This document shows positions 31,877-43,600 of a DNA stretch of 64,000 nt, in pieces. The stretch spans positions 1,364,001-1,428,000 of the forward strand of contig NBAY01000002.1 in the NCBI GenBank assembly GCA_002794775.1, written 5' to 3'. The position numbers and the translations under genes are program-made. A model generated the notes under the pieces. The model did not search any database. It was not told the DNA's origin and saw nothing but the letters and a program-made list of their open reading frames with translations. Position 1 is the stretch's first letter; the number at the start of each line of letters is the position of its first letter. The stretch comes from Porodaedalea pini (lineage: Eukaryota > Basidiomycota > Agaricomycetes > Hymenochaetales > Hymenochaetaceae).

Positions 31877-34698
31877 TTTAGACAGAGTCTTTTTCATTAG
31901 GTTCTTGCTTCACTTTGCTTTCGGAAACATGCCATGTGCGTTTGCTATTTTTTGTACTAATCCTGATCGCGCTAGACTTCCGTGCATCCTCTCAATACAT
32001 TTCGACAGTACTAGTGGCATTGGAGGCGAGTGACGAAACTGATGACTGGAGAAGGTAATTCAATGGAGGCTTCCCAAACCCAAAATTAGGGTGCAATGTT
32101 AAAGCTTACCTCTAAATTTGAGTTCGGCAAGCATTACCTAACGTTCCTTGGCAAAATGGAACATAAGCGATACTGCAAGGACGACATCCTCACTTGACCA
32201 CTTAGTAGGTGTAGCGAATTCTTAGGGTGGACATATATAGAGCATTAAAATGATACAGATACTTCAAAAGATACGTGTTATTAACGGAACATCCGTCCTT
32301 GCCGTAAACAAACCTTCTCAGAGCAGCTGCCTCTCTTAATAGGACATCTATGGGCGTTGTATGAGTCTCCTTTATGAACTGCATGTACGTTTATCATGAG
32401 GAGAAGACGCAGTTTATCCGGAGTCGTGGAGCTGACCATGCGAAAAACAGGCTTCTCATAACGAGATAGTAGGTCAGCGGCAGCCCCGGCTCGGACTGTT
32501 TCGTATGAGGTATTCATAAATAGGGCGAGATAAGGGGGTAGGATGAGCTTTGTGCACGAAGCGGCGTGGCGGTCTTTCAGGCAAGGATCTGATCCATTGC
32601 GCCGAACAGTAAGTAGAACCGAGGTCTGGGTACTACGTGACGAGCTGATACTAGCGTTGGTAGATCCTGACCATGATGGAAACATATCGAATCGTGGTTG
32701 TGAAGGATGCTACCCGTCGTTGTAGTCGCATTTCACGGTGCGAATTGTCGGCCATGCTGGAAGGTTGCCAAAAGGTAAAAATGCAACGCTGTGTGGTGTC
32801 GATGATGCAGGTGACTGGTGAAGAGGACAATACGTGATCCCGGGAAAATATAGTGAGGAGCAAGAAGGTCCATATAACAGATATGAACTGCAAGTAGATC
32901 GTCGATGGAGCAACGAGAGTACTAGTGGGGCCTGCGGCGTTATGCAGCGCGTGACACCGTGCTACGTAGAATTTAAAGCGAACGGGAGAAGATCTGGGGT
33001 TCCAGCCAGCCCTGAACCAGGCATTTACCCGGGAAGTGCCACATTCTGCTCTTGACGCCGATGATAGCAGGATTCTGTTCCTCGCCGTGCGAATTCCTAT
33101 ATCTCCATTATCTCTATCGTTGACGGAGTCTCGCAGCTCGTTTCCGTTTTGTCATCCGACACGAGGGTCAGCGTGAACTATGATCCAGTCCCACCGTTGT
33201 CTGAGTCCTGGATTTAGTCTCTCAGACGTAGTATACAGGCATGGTCGGATCGGCTCGACAGATTCAAGCTGGGTGATAGGACACAGTTGAGGATGTCATT
33301 CGGCGAGAGGAAGATGCAGGGGGAGGGCGGGTGCTTTTAACGACTGGCAGGTGCGTTAGCGCTGCCGAACTTTGTGGTTCATGAACCGATTTAAACATAG
33401 ATAACTGCAAGGACGAGGACGTTGCACTTTGAAGTTTGGCGACAAGGCAATTCTGACAAAAGGGTGTCTAGCTGGCACCTACTAGTCGATGTTTGAGGCT
33501 TGGGGCTAGGACCTAGCTCTGAGGACTCGAATCAAAGCCTGAGCAACATCGTCGGAGAAGATAGATCGGGCAAGCAACGTTTTCTTCTTGTTTCGTATAT
33601 TTATGCAAATGCTTGCATTGAGCTCAGCTCTATAATCTTCGCCAAACGACCGGGACTATGCCTGTCCACACGCCAAATCGGGGATCGCCAGTGGTCTTCC
33701 CATTGGCACGGCTGTCGAGTGCAATTCAATCTTCAGTTCATGTCTGATCTTGCTACGTATTTTGTCTCGTTCACGAATCATATTCAATTCTTATACTATC
33801 TCCTAGCGGTTGTATTGAGTGAAAACTCGAGACATTCAATGGGATATTTGAGTTTCGACGTACCACGCATTCGGCGCAGAAGTTTACGTCAACGCATTCG
33901 TTCCCAAAATAACGCGCTGTTGTCACGTGTTCACTGCGAGTGGTGAATAGCCAGAAAAGAAAAGAAACCGGTTCTAGATGGAGGTTGGCAATGAAAGCAG
34001 CAAGGTTGGAGCGGCGTTTTCGTATCGCATACCGTCTGGATTGGAGCAAGCCAGTGTCCCTTCGACTGATTTGAACCTTGGCTGTGAAAAAAGGGTCAAC
34101 GCTTGTAGGTTTCATGAGCTCCCCTAGTTTCTTATTACCCGCCTTTTATCGCTAGGGCTCCAAAGAGAGAAAGGTACGGCAGAGTGGATCCGTTGGAGAT
34201 CCGCTTTAAGCATCCTGCTCGGGTTTCAACGAAGCAGGCGAAAGGAGCGCCATCCACTCCGCTGAACCAGATCATCCAGATACTACTCCAGCTAAGTTCA
34301 AGAAACGATTACAGGTGGGCAGAGAACAAACTTAAACCCGCCGAATCAATGAGGCGCGGTGCGGCAAGGTCTGGAAGTCGTGAGCAGTCTTCTATCAATC
34401 GAACTGTAAGTGTGGACCAACCTATTTATTGCACATAACCGACGACGCTCTTACGTGCACTATGTTCGTCAGGTTAGTCCAGCCTCATCCTTTGAATTTG
34501 GGGCATGCCGGCATTCCATGCTGTCCTCGTAGGTTCACGAAACGAACGTTCTTACATTTAAAACAATTCTGTTAGGGTCCCAATAAAGGCGCACTTGGGC
34601 CCTCCTTCGCTAGCTCTCCCGTCGCATCGCCTTCGCCTTTTAACCCGTTGTGTTATCTCCCAAGCTCCTGACTCCCCACCTGTCTTGCTCAAATTTTC
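31877..34698. other. 2.8 kb without a supported gene
   Basis: Several frames of 60-148 codons exist (for example plus 33500-33946, minus 32281-32685), but none shows a recognisable family or a coherent splice pattern. The region may hold decayed genes or long 5' sequence of the gene at 34699. Confidence 0.4.
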
Positions 34699-35378
34699 AT
34701 GGACATCGAGCGCCTTCCTGACTACCCATCATTCTCCCTGGCAATGGAAGAAAGTCGCTACCCGATTAACCTTCCGGACAGCCAGCACCATGGCTACCAC
34801 GAGTGCGAGCTTTGTTCCTCACCAACCCCTGTGGACGACAATCGCTTGGCGGTCGACATACCAATTGACGTAGGCAGCCTTCTTCAGACTGCATACCACA
34901 TTCGTGCTAGGGCTAAAACAAATCATAGGAGCAGGGCGACCAATCCCCTCTTGAAGATGCGCAGCTCGTCCTTGGGCGAAGCGTCAACTTCGTGAGTCTT
35001 TGAACCTTTTGTGGTTTAGCGCGCTTCATTTGCTCATTTTACTTGCCGCTAGACGATCGTTGCAGACAACGACGCCTTCAACGCGCGAGAAGTCGTCGAT
35101 GCGTTATCCCGGACCCCCGTCCATGTTGGCAGCCCGATCACGACGATCCGTGTTCCTCGTAATAAAGTCACTAGTTTTCATGGGGTATGTCCAATCCAGA
35201 TGTGCTTTCTTGCGTATGTTATGCAATCGCCGACCTTCTACCTGCTCGACAGGCCTTGCGAGAGTATCTTGCCCGGCGGTCTCGACGGGTTGTCGAAAGG
35301 GCCGGCCAAACGGCCTTCTGGAGAGGGAGGGAACCGTTCATACGGCCGGTGCTGTCACGGTCGTTAAGTCTTCCTTAA
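34699..35378 (+). CDS. Small protein of unknown function, four exons
   Basis: Model: exon 1 MDIERLPDYPSFSLAMEESR to LAVDIPID, intron with donor GTAGGC ending AATCATAG; exon 2 EQGDQSPLEDAQLVLGRSVN; intron GTGAGT...CGCTAG; exon 3 TIVADNDAFNAREVVDALS, SPITTIRVPRNKV, ending at donor GTATGT (35185); exon 4 ALREYLARRSRRVVERAGQ, ending RSLSLP. About 160 residues, phases consistent, each intron with a branch-like CTAA(A/C) or similar motif. No known domain, signal peptide or helix. The C-terminus is Arg-rich. The alternative reading through exon 2 without splicing gives weaker, Ser/Arg-rich sequence. Confidence 0.5.
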
Positions 35379-35616
35379 CCCACCTCCCCTCGATCTTGCG
35401 ACATGCATCCTCATTTTCCTGGGTTTCGCGTCTTCCGTCTCCGTTTTGTAAAATTCGCGCCACTCATGTCGTGCATCGATCATCGTCTTGCTTTCCCTAG
35501 CACAAATGCTTTCACACAAATGTTTTCGTAATATACATTATCTTTGCTCTCGAACGCAGGTTCATCATGTCCATTTATAAAAGTACACCGACAACAGATT
35601 CGCAGTGAGGAACATA

Positions 35617-37063
35617 TCAGTCCGCTTCAGCAACCATTCCACTTCTTCCTCGTCGGATCCTCTCCTCGACACCTCCGGCGCCACTGAAGACTTTCTTCTG
35701 CTCCTGACTTAAGAAGCTGCCCATGCCCCCAGACCTTGCGCGCGCCTTTTCTTCAGCCTCGAGCTCTGCCTTTTCCTCGGCAAGAAGTCTCGAGAGGTGC
35801 TCCTTGCGTTCATCAGTAAGCGATGATGCGTTGGACGACATGGCAGCAAGGCGTGCAGCGCGGTCCTCTGCCGCAGCGGAATAGCCTTTTGCAGAGGAGC
35901 CACCATTTGCAGCCCGTAAGGGGCCCCGATCAACGCGTGGTGGAGGAGGGGGGGACATGCGGGCGCGCTTAGTATACGCAAGCGGTGTGAGACTTCTATC
36001 TCGCTTCCTGCCGTGTACATCCGAGTGTCTGCGCCGCTCAAGGCTGCGACTCCTGTCCCGTCGGCGTTCTTCCGAAGACGTCTCATCTGAGTGAGGGTAA
36101 CGCGGGGCCAGGCCCTTCTCGGCCCTGTCATACGGACTTCTACTCCGTCGCCTCTCGCCATAGCTGGCCCGTCGCTCGTAGTCATCCCTGTAACCGTCGG
36201 GGCTTCTGCTTGGTCTGCGTCTCAGTTCAACGCTGCGAGACCTGCTCCTATGGCGGTAAGACTTGCGAGGTGGCGAACGGGAGTCGCGACGTCTCTTGTA
36301 ATGATCCACTGGTGAACGAGAACGCGTATAACTCCTTCGACGGTCATTCTTCCTTTCGTAATCAAAGTCGTCCCGCTCCCCTCGATGCTTATGCTTCTTC
36401 GACTTCTTGTCCTTCCTGTCCTTCTTGTCCTTCTTGACTTTAATCCCTGCCTTGCTCTGCATCTCCTTCAGGCGTAGTGGATTGCTCATTAAGGCCTCAT
36501 ACGCCGCTTGCTCCTGCTGCTTGATGGCGAGAAGCGGGTCGTCACGGATCTTCGCAGCGATGTCGCGTGCCGTGTTGGCGTTCTGGACTGCTATGAAGTT
36601 CTTATGTGCTGCGCCAACCTGTGCAAAGTGTTGTCAGTACGTCACAGAAGTCTTGAAGAACAAGGACAGTATAGCATACCTTGTCATTCTCGTCACCAGT
36701 GAGAAGTTTATCGACCCTTTTCTTTCCGAGAAGGTAGTCCTCCAGGTCATTCTTGTTTGCACCGCTCCCTGTTGCCGGCGTAGCATACATCCATTCAAGC
36801 TTCTCTGTTCGTTTACGTCCCGTCGACTCTTCCTGCAAGCGTTGTAGCTCCTGCACCTGTCGCTCCTCATCCTTTTCTTTCCGCAGCTGGTCGAGCTTCT
36901 TCTTTTCTTCAAGCTGTAAAGACAACCATGTGGGTTAGACAGGATCCATAAATAAATGAACATGTGAGCATACAGCTTTCTTCTCCTCGAGCCACACCCG
37001 CTCCTGATTCTTCATCAGGAGCGGATGCCACGACTTCTTCATGTTCAAGTCGCCTCCACCCAT
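35617..37063 (-). CDS. CWC25: Pre-mRNA-splicing factor CWC25
   Basis: Spliceosome step-one factor that binds the catalytically activated spliceosome. The start at 37063 gives [22 protein letters not shown], the N-terminal CIR-type signature of the family. Exon 2 (about 36913-36680) has [20 protein letters not shown] and [12 protein letters not shown]. Exon 3 (36618-35617) has [40 protein letters not shown] and NPLRLKEM, then a long Lys block and an Arg/Ser-rich region, and a conserved C-terminal [19 protein letters not shown] with [12 protein letters not shown]. Two introns with donors GTATGC (both). Divergent from the gene at 37380 with about 315 bases between. Intact and well supported. Confidence 0.92.
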
Positions 37064-37379
37064 TTTGACGGATATTTACTGGGTCAAAGAGAGTACTAAA
37101 GGGTGAAAGCTGTCGAGCGACAGTAAATACGACCGGGTCGAGGGGTGAAGCAAGCCGGCGAGCGTCGTTGAAAGAGTAAGAGTTGAGCAAGTCGAGCAGC
37201 GTTGCTGACTCGTCGTTGAGGACGTGTGACCGCTTCGTAACGCAATGCTTCTTACCTAAAACGAATATTGATCGACGCGCGTCGAGCTCAGTTGCGTGCA
37301 ACCGTCTTGAAGACACGTCCGCTCAGAGCTCTCCACGTATCCTCGGCTCTGTCTCGGACCGCCATACTCAAATGATACA
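37064..37379. promoter_or_regulatory. Shared upstream region of CWC25 and the voltage-sensor-like gene
   Basis: Divergent intergenic region of 316 bases. No TATA box seen; likely bidirectional. Confidence 0.35.
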
Positions 37380-38398
37380 ATGAACCCTATCAGGGATCCA
37401 GAAACTGACGTGGATGAGTCCCTTGGGGACATCGAAGCTGGAGAGCAAGATCCTCTGCACCAACGGCAGTCCGAGCCTACGCAACCAATGTCCGTACCAT
37501 CTTGCTGAAAACAATCAACATTTCAACCAGTACAAGACTCTGACAGTAATGCTATGCGTCCCCGCAGACCTACACGCTCGCTCTATGCCCTCACACGACA
37601 AGAAATTACGCGCGGGATCGCGAACCGCTTCGTCCACTCGCGGACGTATATATTCCTCTACCTCGGGATGGCCGCGCTGTCTATCACAACGGTTGTCCTC
37701 AGCCTACAGGATGGCTGTCCTGGGCTCGCCTTCTATATTCTAGAGCTCATAATTAACACCACGATGATCGCAGAAGTTAGCGTCCGATTCGTGGCATTTG
37801 GAAGGGTGCGTATCTCGTTCCGAGCCCCGCTCCGAAGGGAGTGGGTCGGGTACAAATTTCGAGCGCTAAATGTATGCCAATAGCAATTCTGGAGGTCGCC
37901 GTTCAATGTCATCGACCTCGTTCTGACGTTCTTTTGCGTGGTCACGGTGCTTACGATCGTGTTTGCGGGCTGCGGCTCGACGAGTAAAGAAGAGGAATTG
38001 CTTGATACTCTGCTTCTCGTGGGCCGAAACGTGCTTCAGTTCATCCGTTTGGCTGCAGTGATGCGGCAGTATGTGTTATGTGTTTGCTGTGCTTCCTACC
38101 CTTTCTCATTTATTTCACTCTTTTTATATATTTCAGATCTGGTCACTCGATTTTCTCGCGTCCTCGACCAATAGACTTAACTGCAGCGAGAAGAGCGGGT
38201 TTCAGTTTGGATCTGGACCTGCCTGATGACGCAGAAGAGGAGCTGGCGCACCCACGAGGCCGCAATCCTGTTCTATTTGACGCGCAGGGGAGGGATGAGG
38301 AACAGGGTTTGGTGCAACCCCCGCCGAAGCCGAGTAAACCTGCAGCGCCACCCGTCGTTGATGATCGCGACCAGGAGGACTTGTGGGCGGGCTTGTGA
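37380..38398 (+). CDS. Fungal voltage-sensor/ion transport domain-like membrane protein
   Basis: Integral membrane protein with four predicted helices resembling S1-S4 of an ion transport domain: TYIFLYLGMAALSITTVVLS, GLAFYILELIINTTMIAEVS, VIDLVLTFFCVVTVLTIVF and LLLVGRNVLQFIRLAAVMR, the last with sparse basic residues as in an S4 segment. There is no pore segment, so it is not a complete channel subunit. The acidic, Pro-rich C-terminal tail follows (LDLPDDAEEELAHP, ending DLWAGL). Introns: donor GTCCGT in exon 1 (frame requires it), GTGCGT near 37806 and GTATGT near 38068. The use of GTCCGT here parallels the Y genes. Resembles fungal proteins annotated as voltage-gated ion channels; function not known. 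Confidence 0.7.
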
Positions 38399-38676
38399 TG
38401 CCTAGCGACCGAATCTTCAGACCGGCGGAGTTAGCAAGGTAAATTTGGGGGAATGGATTGTGTTTTTTTAATTCGCATATTCGCTTCGGTTTCAATTCTT
38501 ACTATATATTTGACACATTCATCGTCTTCGTCTCCATCCTACAACTGCGTCTTTCATACAGGTTTCCTTATAATGTACATCATGGAGGAGCGACTTCTAG
38601 TGATCGTGTTTCAGCATGATTTTGCTTCTGCGTAAGAACCGGAACGCACTCAATTCGGTGGGATGTCTCAGACCAA

Positions 38677-39378
38677 TCAAAACGCCTTGTAAACCTTGAA
38701 CACACGTCTCTCGACATTCTTGTTGTTCTCGAAGACCCTCTTACGCCATGGCGTGGATATCGCAGCCTTGAATTCCTCCCCGTCAAGCAAATTAGGACCG
38801 ATGTTGGCGTACTCGTGCAGCGCGATAAACTTCGGGGGGGCATTGTATTCCCCGGATCCCTTCAACGCACCCGTCACCCCCGAGTCTGCAAGAATGAAGC
38901 GCCGCGAACGCAGCCACCCGGGCACTTTCGCAAGCAGCGGGGTGTGTTCCTCGTTGTACCACCTGTGCAACTCGTCCTCGAACTCGGGTGCGACGTCCAT
39001 GGAGACGATAACGAGTACCATGCCCTCCTTGTGGCCCGTGTACTCCGGGCTAACCATCTTGGGGGCCTCCTCATTGAGCGTGTAGATGCGCCGCTCGAGG
39101 TACTCGGTGCGCGCGAGCACGTCGGCTTCGCGCGCGCTGCGCGTCTTCGCGAGTGCGGTGTATGCGTCGCTCTGCAGGTAGTCGATGGACGAGATGTCGT
39201 ATATGGCGCCCCAGGTAGGTTTCTGGCCGTCCGCCTGGATGAGGCGCGTAGCGGCGTGGAAGCCTGGGAGCGCAGTACGCAGGGGGATGTGCTCGTTGTC
39301 GTACCAGTCGTGGAACTCGCTTTCTGGGAGGTTGTCGCCGACTTCGGCGAAGACGAGGAGGAGGCCTTTGGTGCTCAT
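38677..39378 (-). CDS. Two-repeat EthD-like dimeric alpha-beta barrel protein
   Basis: Single-exon, 233 residues. Two tandem ferredoxin-like repeats: LLLVFAEVGDNLPESEFHDW with YDNEHIPLRTALPGFHAATR, and MVLVIVSMDVAPEFEDELHR with YNEEHTPLLAKVPGWLRSRR. The shared pattern E..(H)xWY(D/N)xEH.PL...PG is that of EthD/antibiotic-monooxygenase-like barrels. These domains dimerise; here the duplication would make an intramolecular pair. The reaction is unknown; many relatives lie near oxidative or catabolic genes, but no such cluster is visible here. Complete, no introns needed. Confidence 0.75.
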   Translation of the reverse strand: MSTKGLLLVFAEVGDNLPESEFHDWYDNEHIPLRTALPGFHAATRLIQADGQKPTWGAIYDISSIDYLQSDAYTALAKTRSAREADVLARTEYLERRIYTLNEEAPKMVSPEYTGHKEGMVLVIVSMDVAPEFEDELHRWYNEEHTPLLAKVPGWLRSRRFILADSGVTGALKGSGEYNAPPKFIALHEYANIGPNLLDGEEFKAAISTPWRKRVFENNKNVERRVFKVYKAF

Positions 39379-40691
39379 GGTTGCCTGAGGCTGTGAGCAG
39401 TTTGTATCGTCAGTCTGGGACCAGCGTTATCATTTGGAGTCGGCTGAGTAAGGTGAAGATGCCCATGAGACCACCACAAATACTCACAACATCCGGCCCA
39501 TAAATTTAGCAGCTTGTCGTCGCACACCAGCACCACGATTTCCAGAAAGCCTGTACGAGACGAAGGTCGAGAGGATGATGGAAAGTAAAAAGGCCATCTC
39601 ATATGGGATGATGCCAATGCAGCGGAAGCATCTGAATTGTCTTCGGCGGAACGTTCTCTTCTCCAAGCGGCTGCAAGCTCAGGCTCATCAGACCTCCATC
39701 ATAGAATTCATGCATACATGTACATATTACTCAGAAAACTCCCAGCAAAGCACTTCGGGAGAAAATAATAATGCCGATATTGTATTCGTGTGCAAGTTCC
39801 CAAACCCCGACGGTGACCAGTTCTTCCCCCCTCCAAACTGATTTCCTTTCAAGACAACTCTCTGAGTCAGGACGGCTTCGCGGAGCGGCGCTACTTTGGC
39901 GCGCAATAAGCGACGCTCGGGACCGACAAAAAAGACTCATCGGGCCGGAGAGATGCCGGAAGCCGCGGTAAATCATTTCCTGAAATGGAAGCGATTCTGG
40001 ATGAAACCTGCTACCCGCGACGCTGTCTCGGCGAGGGTGTACCGCTGTTCATGACCGTTTGTCGAGTTGCAGGATGTATGCATTATATGGCGAGATGGAA
40101 ATGAAATAATACATGTAAGCAGAGAAGAGGAATATGGGATGAGGATTGAGCGCAGATAGAACACCAGATCAGAAAAATCTCTGTGAACTTTGAACTTTGA
40201 ACACAGTTCGTCGGCTAGAACGAAGGCACGCACCCTCGTTACGCTTCCTCCCTTTTTCCCGCCGTGTGCACTCCTTCTTGTCTGCCTCGTCGACCTCGTC
40301 GATGAGCACGTCCACACCGCCACCACACACCGTCCGCCTGCGTCGGTCGGTCGAAAGGAGCAAGCCATCGAACCCGCAATTTCAGTCATCAACTGAAGAC
40401 GCGTTGTCTGTGGGTTTTGATCTCTCTCCCAGGTTACCGCAGACACGCCCTCTGACCCCCCGCTCTTTGCTTTTTTCTCATTTCCGGTCTCCCCCATCAC
40501 TCATGCATTGATGATTTCTGCCCGTCGTCGTCCGCACGCTGCCCGCATCATCAGCGACAGTTTCAAATAACACGTTGTACAGCTTCACCCCCGTATCTTG
40601 CTACGACGCCTCTCCTGATCCTCATCTCAGTCCTCGACTTGCCTAGCTTGTTTGTTCGCTCTCTCTTTCGATCATCGTTCTGTCGAGTCCT
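39379..40691. other. 1.3 kb intergenic region
   Basis: Upstream of two divergent genes (minus gene ends its 5' side at 39378, plus gene starts at 40692). The part before 40692 is pyrimidine-rich (CTTCCTCCCTTTTTCCCGCC and similar), typical of fungal 5' leaders. No supported gene. Confidence 0.5.
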
Positions 40692-43600
40692 ATGTCTTCG
40701 ACCATCCACTCGCCACAACCTCAGCAGAGCTCCAAGCAGCAATGGTGGTCGAGACCCTCAGCGTCCAAATCTACGACGGTGCCGCCTTATCGTTCTACTG
40801 AGTCACCCGGTGCCGCCACACCGACTACGCCCACATCGAGGATGGCGCAACTGTACGATGACAAGTCGCTGCGAGGATCCAAGCAGTCGAAAAAGTTCAA
40901 TACACTTGCTTCGGTCATAGGCTTCAAATCGAAGAAAGCTCACCCCACCATCGACATCCCAGCCGGTCCCGTCTCTCCCCCGCTCCCTTTCCAGAATCCT
41001 CCGCCAACGATTGCCCCAACCTCTCGGGATCCTCTCATTCGCCCGCCGCGCTCTAGCCGGCCCGTAACAGTTAGCTCGGGCTCTTCATACACATACGACC
41101 CCAAGTCGCCGGGCGAACCGTCCATATACACGTATCCTTCTTCAGAGGAGGCGCACGAGCCAATGACACCCTCTGACCAACTCTCACGTCACCGTACCTC
41201 GTATCAGCCGTCTCTCTTCACATTTGCCGAGCAGCAGGATCACAGCGCAGCCGCCTTGAGGCTGGGCGATGGGATGGGTGCGCAGTATTCCCCGTCGGAT
41301 GCACGAAGAATATCTGTCATGTCAGACCCATCTATCATTGACCCTCTTATGATGAGGGAGCGTGTGATTCGGCCGTCCCGAGTCTCGGCCTCGTCTTATT
41401 ATCCCGCGCCCACTGAACAGAAGAGTTTTCCTGGGAGAGTTTCGAGCGGTCTCCTTGCACATAGGGATAGTTTAGAAAGGCGAAAATCATCAGGGTACGG
41501 TTTCTACAAAACTTTCTATGTTATACTTTGCTCAGCCAGGTTTGTGTACAGCGAAAGTAGACTCAGCAAGGAAATCGATCTTTCGGCGGATAGTGGTGCG
41601 AATACTGGTCGTAGACGATCTACTGAGCTACATCCGCGGGACCATCGACATTCTGATATTGGAGTGCCCGCGGCGCCCAAGGTGTCTGCATCTTTATTGA
41701 TGTCTGGGCAGAGACCCAGCCTCCGCAAGTCTCCTTCTGAAAACGTGGCGGCGGCGAAATCTCTAGGATCAAGATCAGGCTCGAGGACGGGGTCGCCTGT
41801 GTCTGCGAGCGGCCATAGCATTTCTCATGATGAAGAACGCTTCGGGAAAGATCGAGTTGCGAATTTAAGGAACAGCGACTCGCCAGCGAATGATTTTTCT
41901 CCTCCGGCATCTGCGCGCCTCTCGCCAGTGGTGCGACAGAAAGCGGCGAGTGTATCGGCTGGCTCGCTAAGTGGATCTAGCGCGGGCGGGCGCCCCTCGC
42001 CTTCGATAGTCACGTCTTTCTCCTCGGCTAATCTGCTATCGCGTAATACCTCAAGGAACGAAAGCGCAGTCGGCTCCGTGGCGAGCGCCGTTCGACGCCA
42101 ACAGTCCATTACTCGGATGCGCGCCGTCCCTCCTTCGCGCAATCCACCACCCATGTCGAACTTGCCGCCGACGCCGCAAGGCCGCCCGCCTTCGCCGCTG
42201 ACGTTCCGCTCACCGAAGAACGTGAGCACGTCGTCGCTGCTGAACTCGGCAAACTCGGCAAGCGACGACCCGTCGATCTTGGCGTTTGACTTGCCGCCCT
42301 CGACGCCCTCTTCGGAGGCGTCGTCTATTAGCCTGTGCTTCGCACCGACCGGCCAGGTATCGATGTTCGATGATATTGACTCGAGCCCTGTCTCGGCTAT
42401 CCCGAGAGGCCAGCGCGAGGTTCGCAGCGTGAATTCTGTACGCCTGCACAGGCAGGAGCACCCCTCTCAGCGGTCCGCGGCGTCGCCCGCACACACGACG
42501 AAATCGTCCTTGTCTTCAAATCACACTTTAATGAGTGCCTTTGGCGCGCGGGGTGAGACACCGGTGCAGCGCTCGGTGAGGAAGAGCATTTCGCAATCGT
42601 CAATCGGCGGCGACAAGAATGTGCGGGGAGAACGGCAGCGTGTGGATTCTGAGACTAGTATTACGTCCACAAACTTAATATCGGAAGACAACAACCCGTC
42701 GATATTTAACAGTATGAGGTCACTACGCAAGCAGCGCTCTATGCACAACACGCGCGCTCCTGGAGGGTCACTCGCTCTTCCGCCTCTTCCTCAACAGCTG
42801 CGACATTCGAGCTCCTTCAACACTGCGTCTATCAGCGAAGCGTCTGGGAGTGGCCATTCGTCACATACCAAAGGCGATAGTTTCAGTTCGCCCTTTGGGT
42901 CTCAGCGGCGCACGGCCCATTCTTCTACGCCAACGTCGACTGCGAACTCGCTCGTCAGTACGCCGACCACACCACAGACGCACAAGAAGCGCTCGCTTTT
43001 CTCTTCTCATGGCCGTGACCGAGACCGACGCGATTCAAGTGCTGCTCATGAGCGAGAGAAGCAAGAATCAGCTGGTGGCGCGTATTCTCCTGAGACGCAT
43101 CATATAGACAGGAAGAAATCGCATAGTATTGGGCTCGGACTGTTCTCGGGGCATTTTTCTCCGTCTGTGCCGTCCTCGCAGATACCGGACGTACCTGGAA
43201 GCACGCACGAACCGCGTCGTGCATCGTTACCGCCCACCGAGGCGCAGAATTATTATCATCCCCGGTCACCGGCTCCTAATAATGGTCGTCCTTACAATGT
43301 TAACGATCACCTTGACCAACACATCTTACCACCAAAGGAGCTGCTGTCCCAGATGGAGGCACTGGCTGACACCGAAGCGCCCTCGTCGCCTCCTCAATTC
43401 TCAGACAGGGCTCTGGAGAGCGAGGCAGACGACAACTATTGGGACGGCTCGAGCATTATGACATCGGACAAGCAGAGTCTACGCTCGCGCATCAACTCTG
43501 TCAGCGGGATGTCTGTCACTTTCGGCGCTGACGAGAACGGCGTGACTTCAAAGGGAGACCCGGCTTCGCCGCCGTCGTCGACAACGACGCGGCATTTCGC

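Noticed and set aside
33500..33946. 148-codon plus frame between transporter and next gene
   Set aside because: No start context, splice logic or family likeness; probably chance.
38815..39396. 193-codon plus frame antisense to the EthD-like gene
   Set aside because: Shadow of the real gene; the minus strand has the conserved two-repeat barrel motifs.
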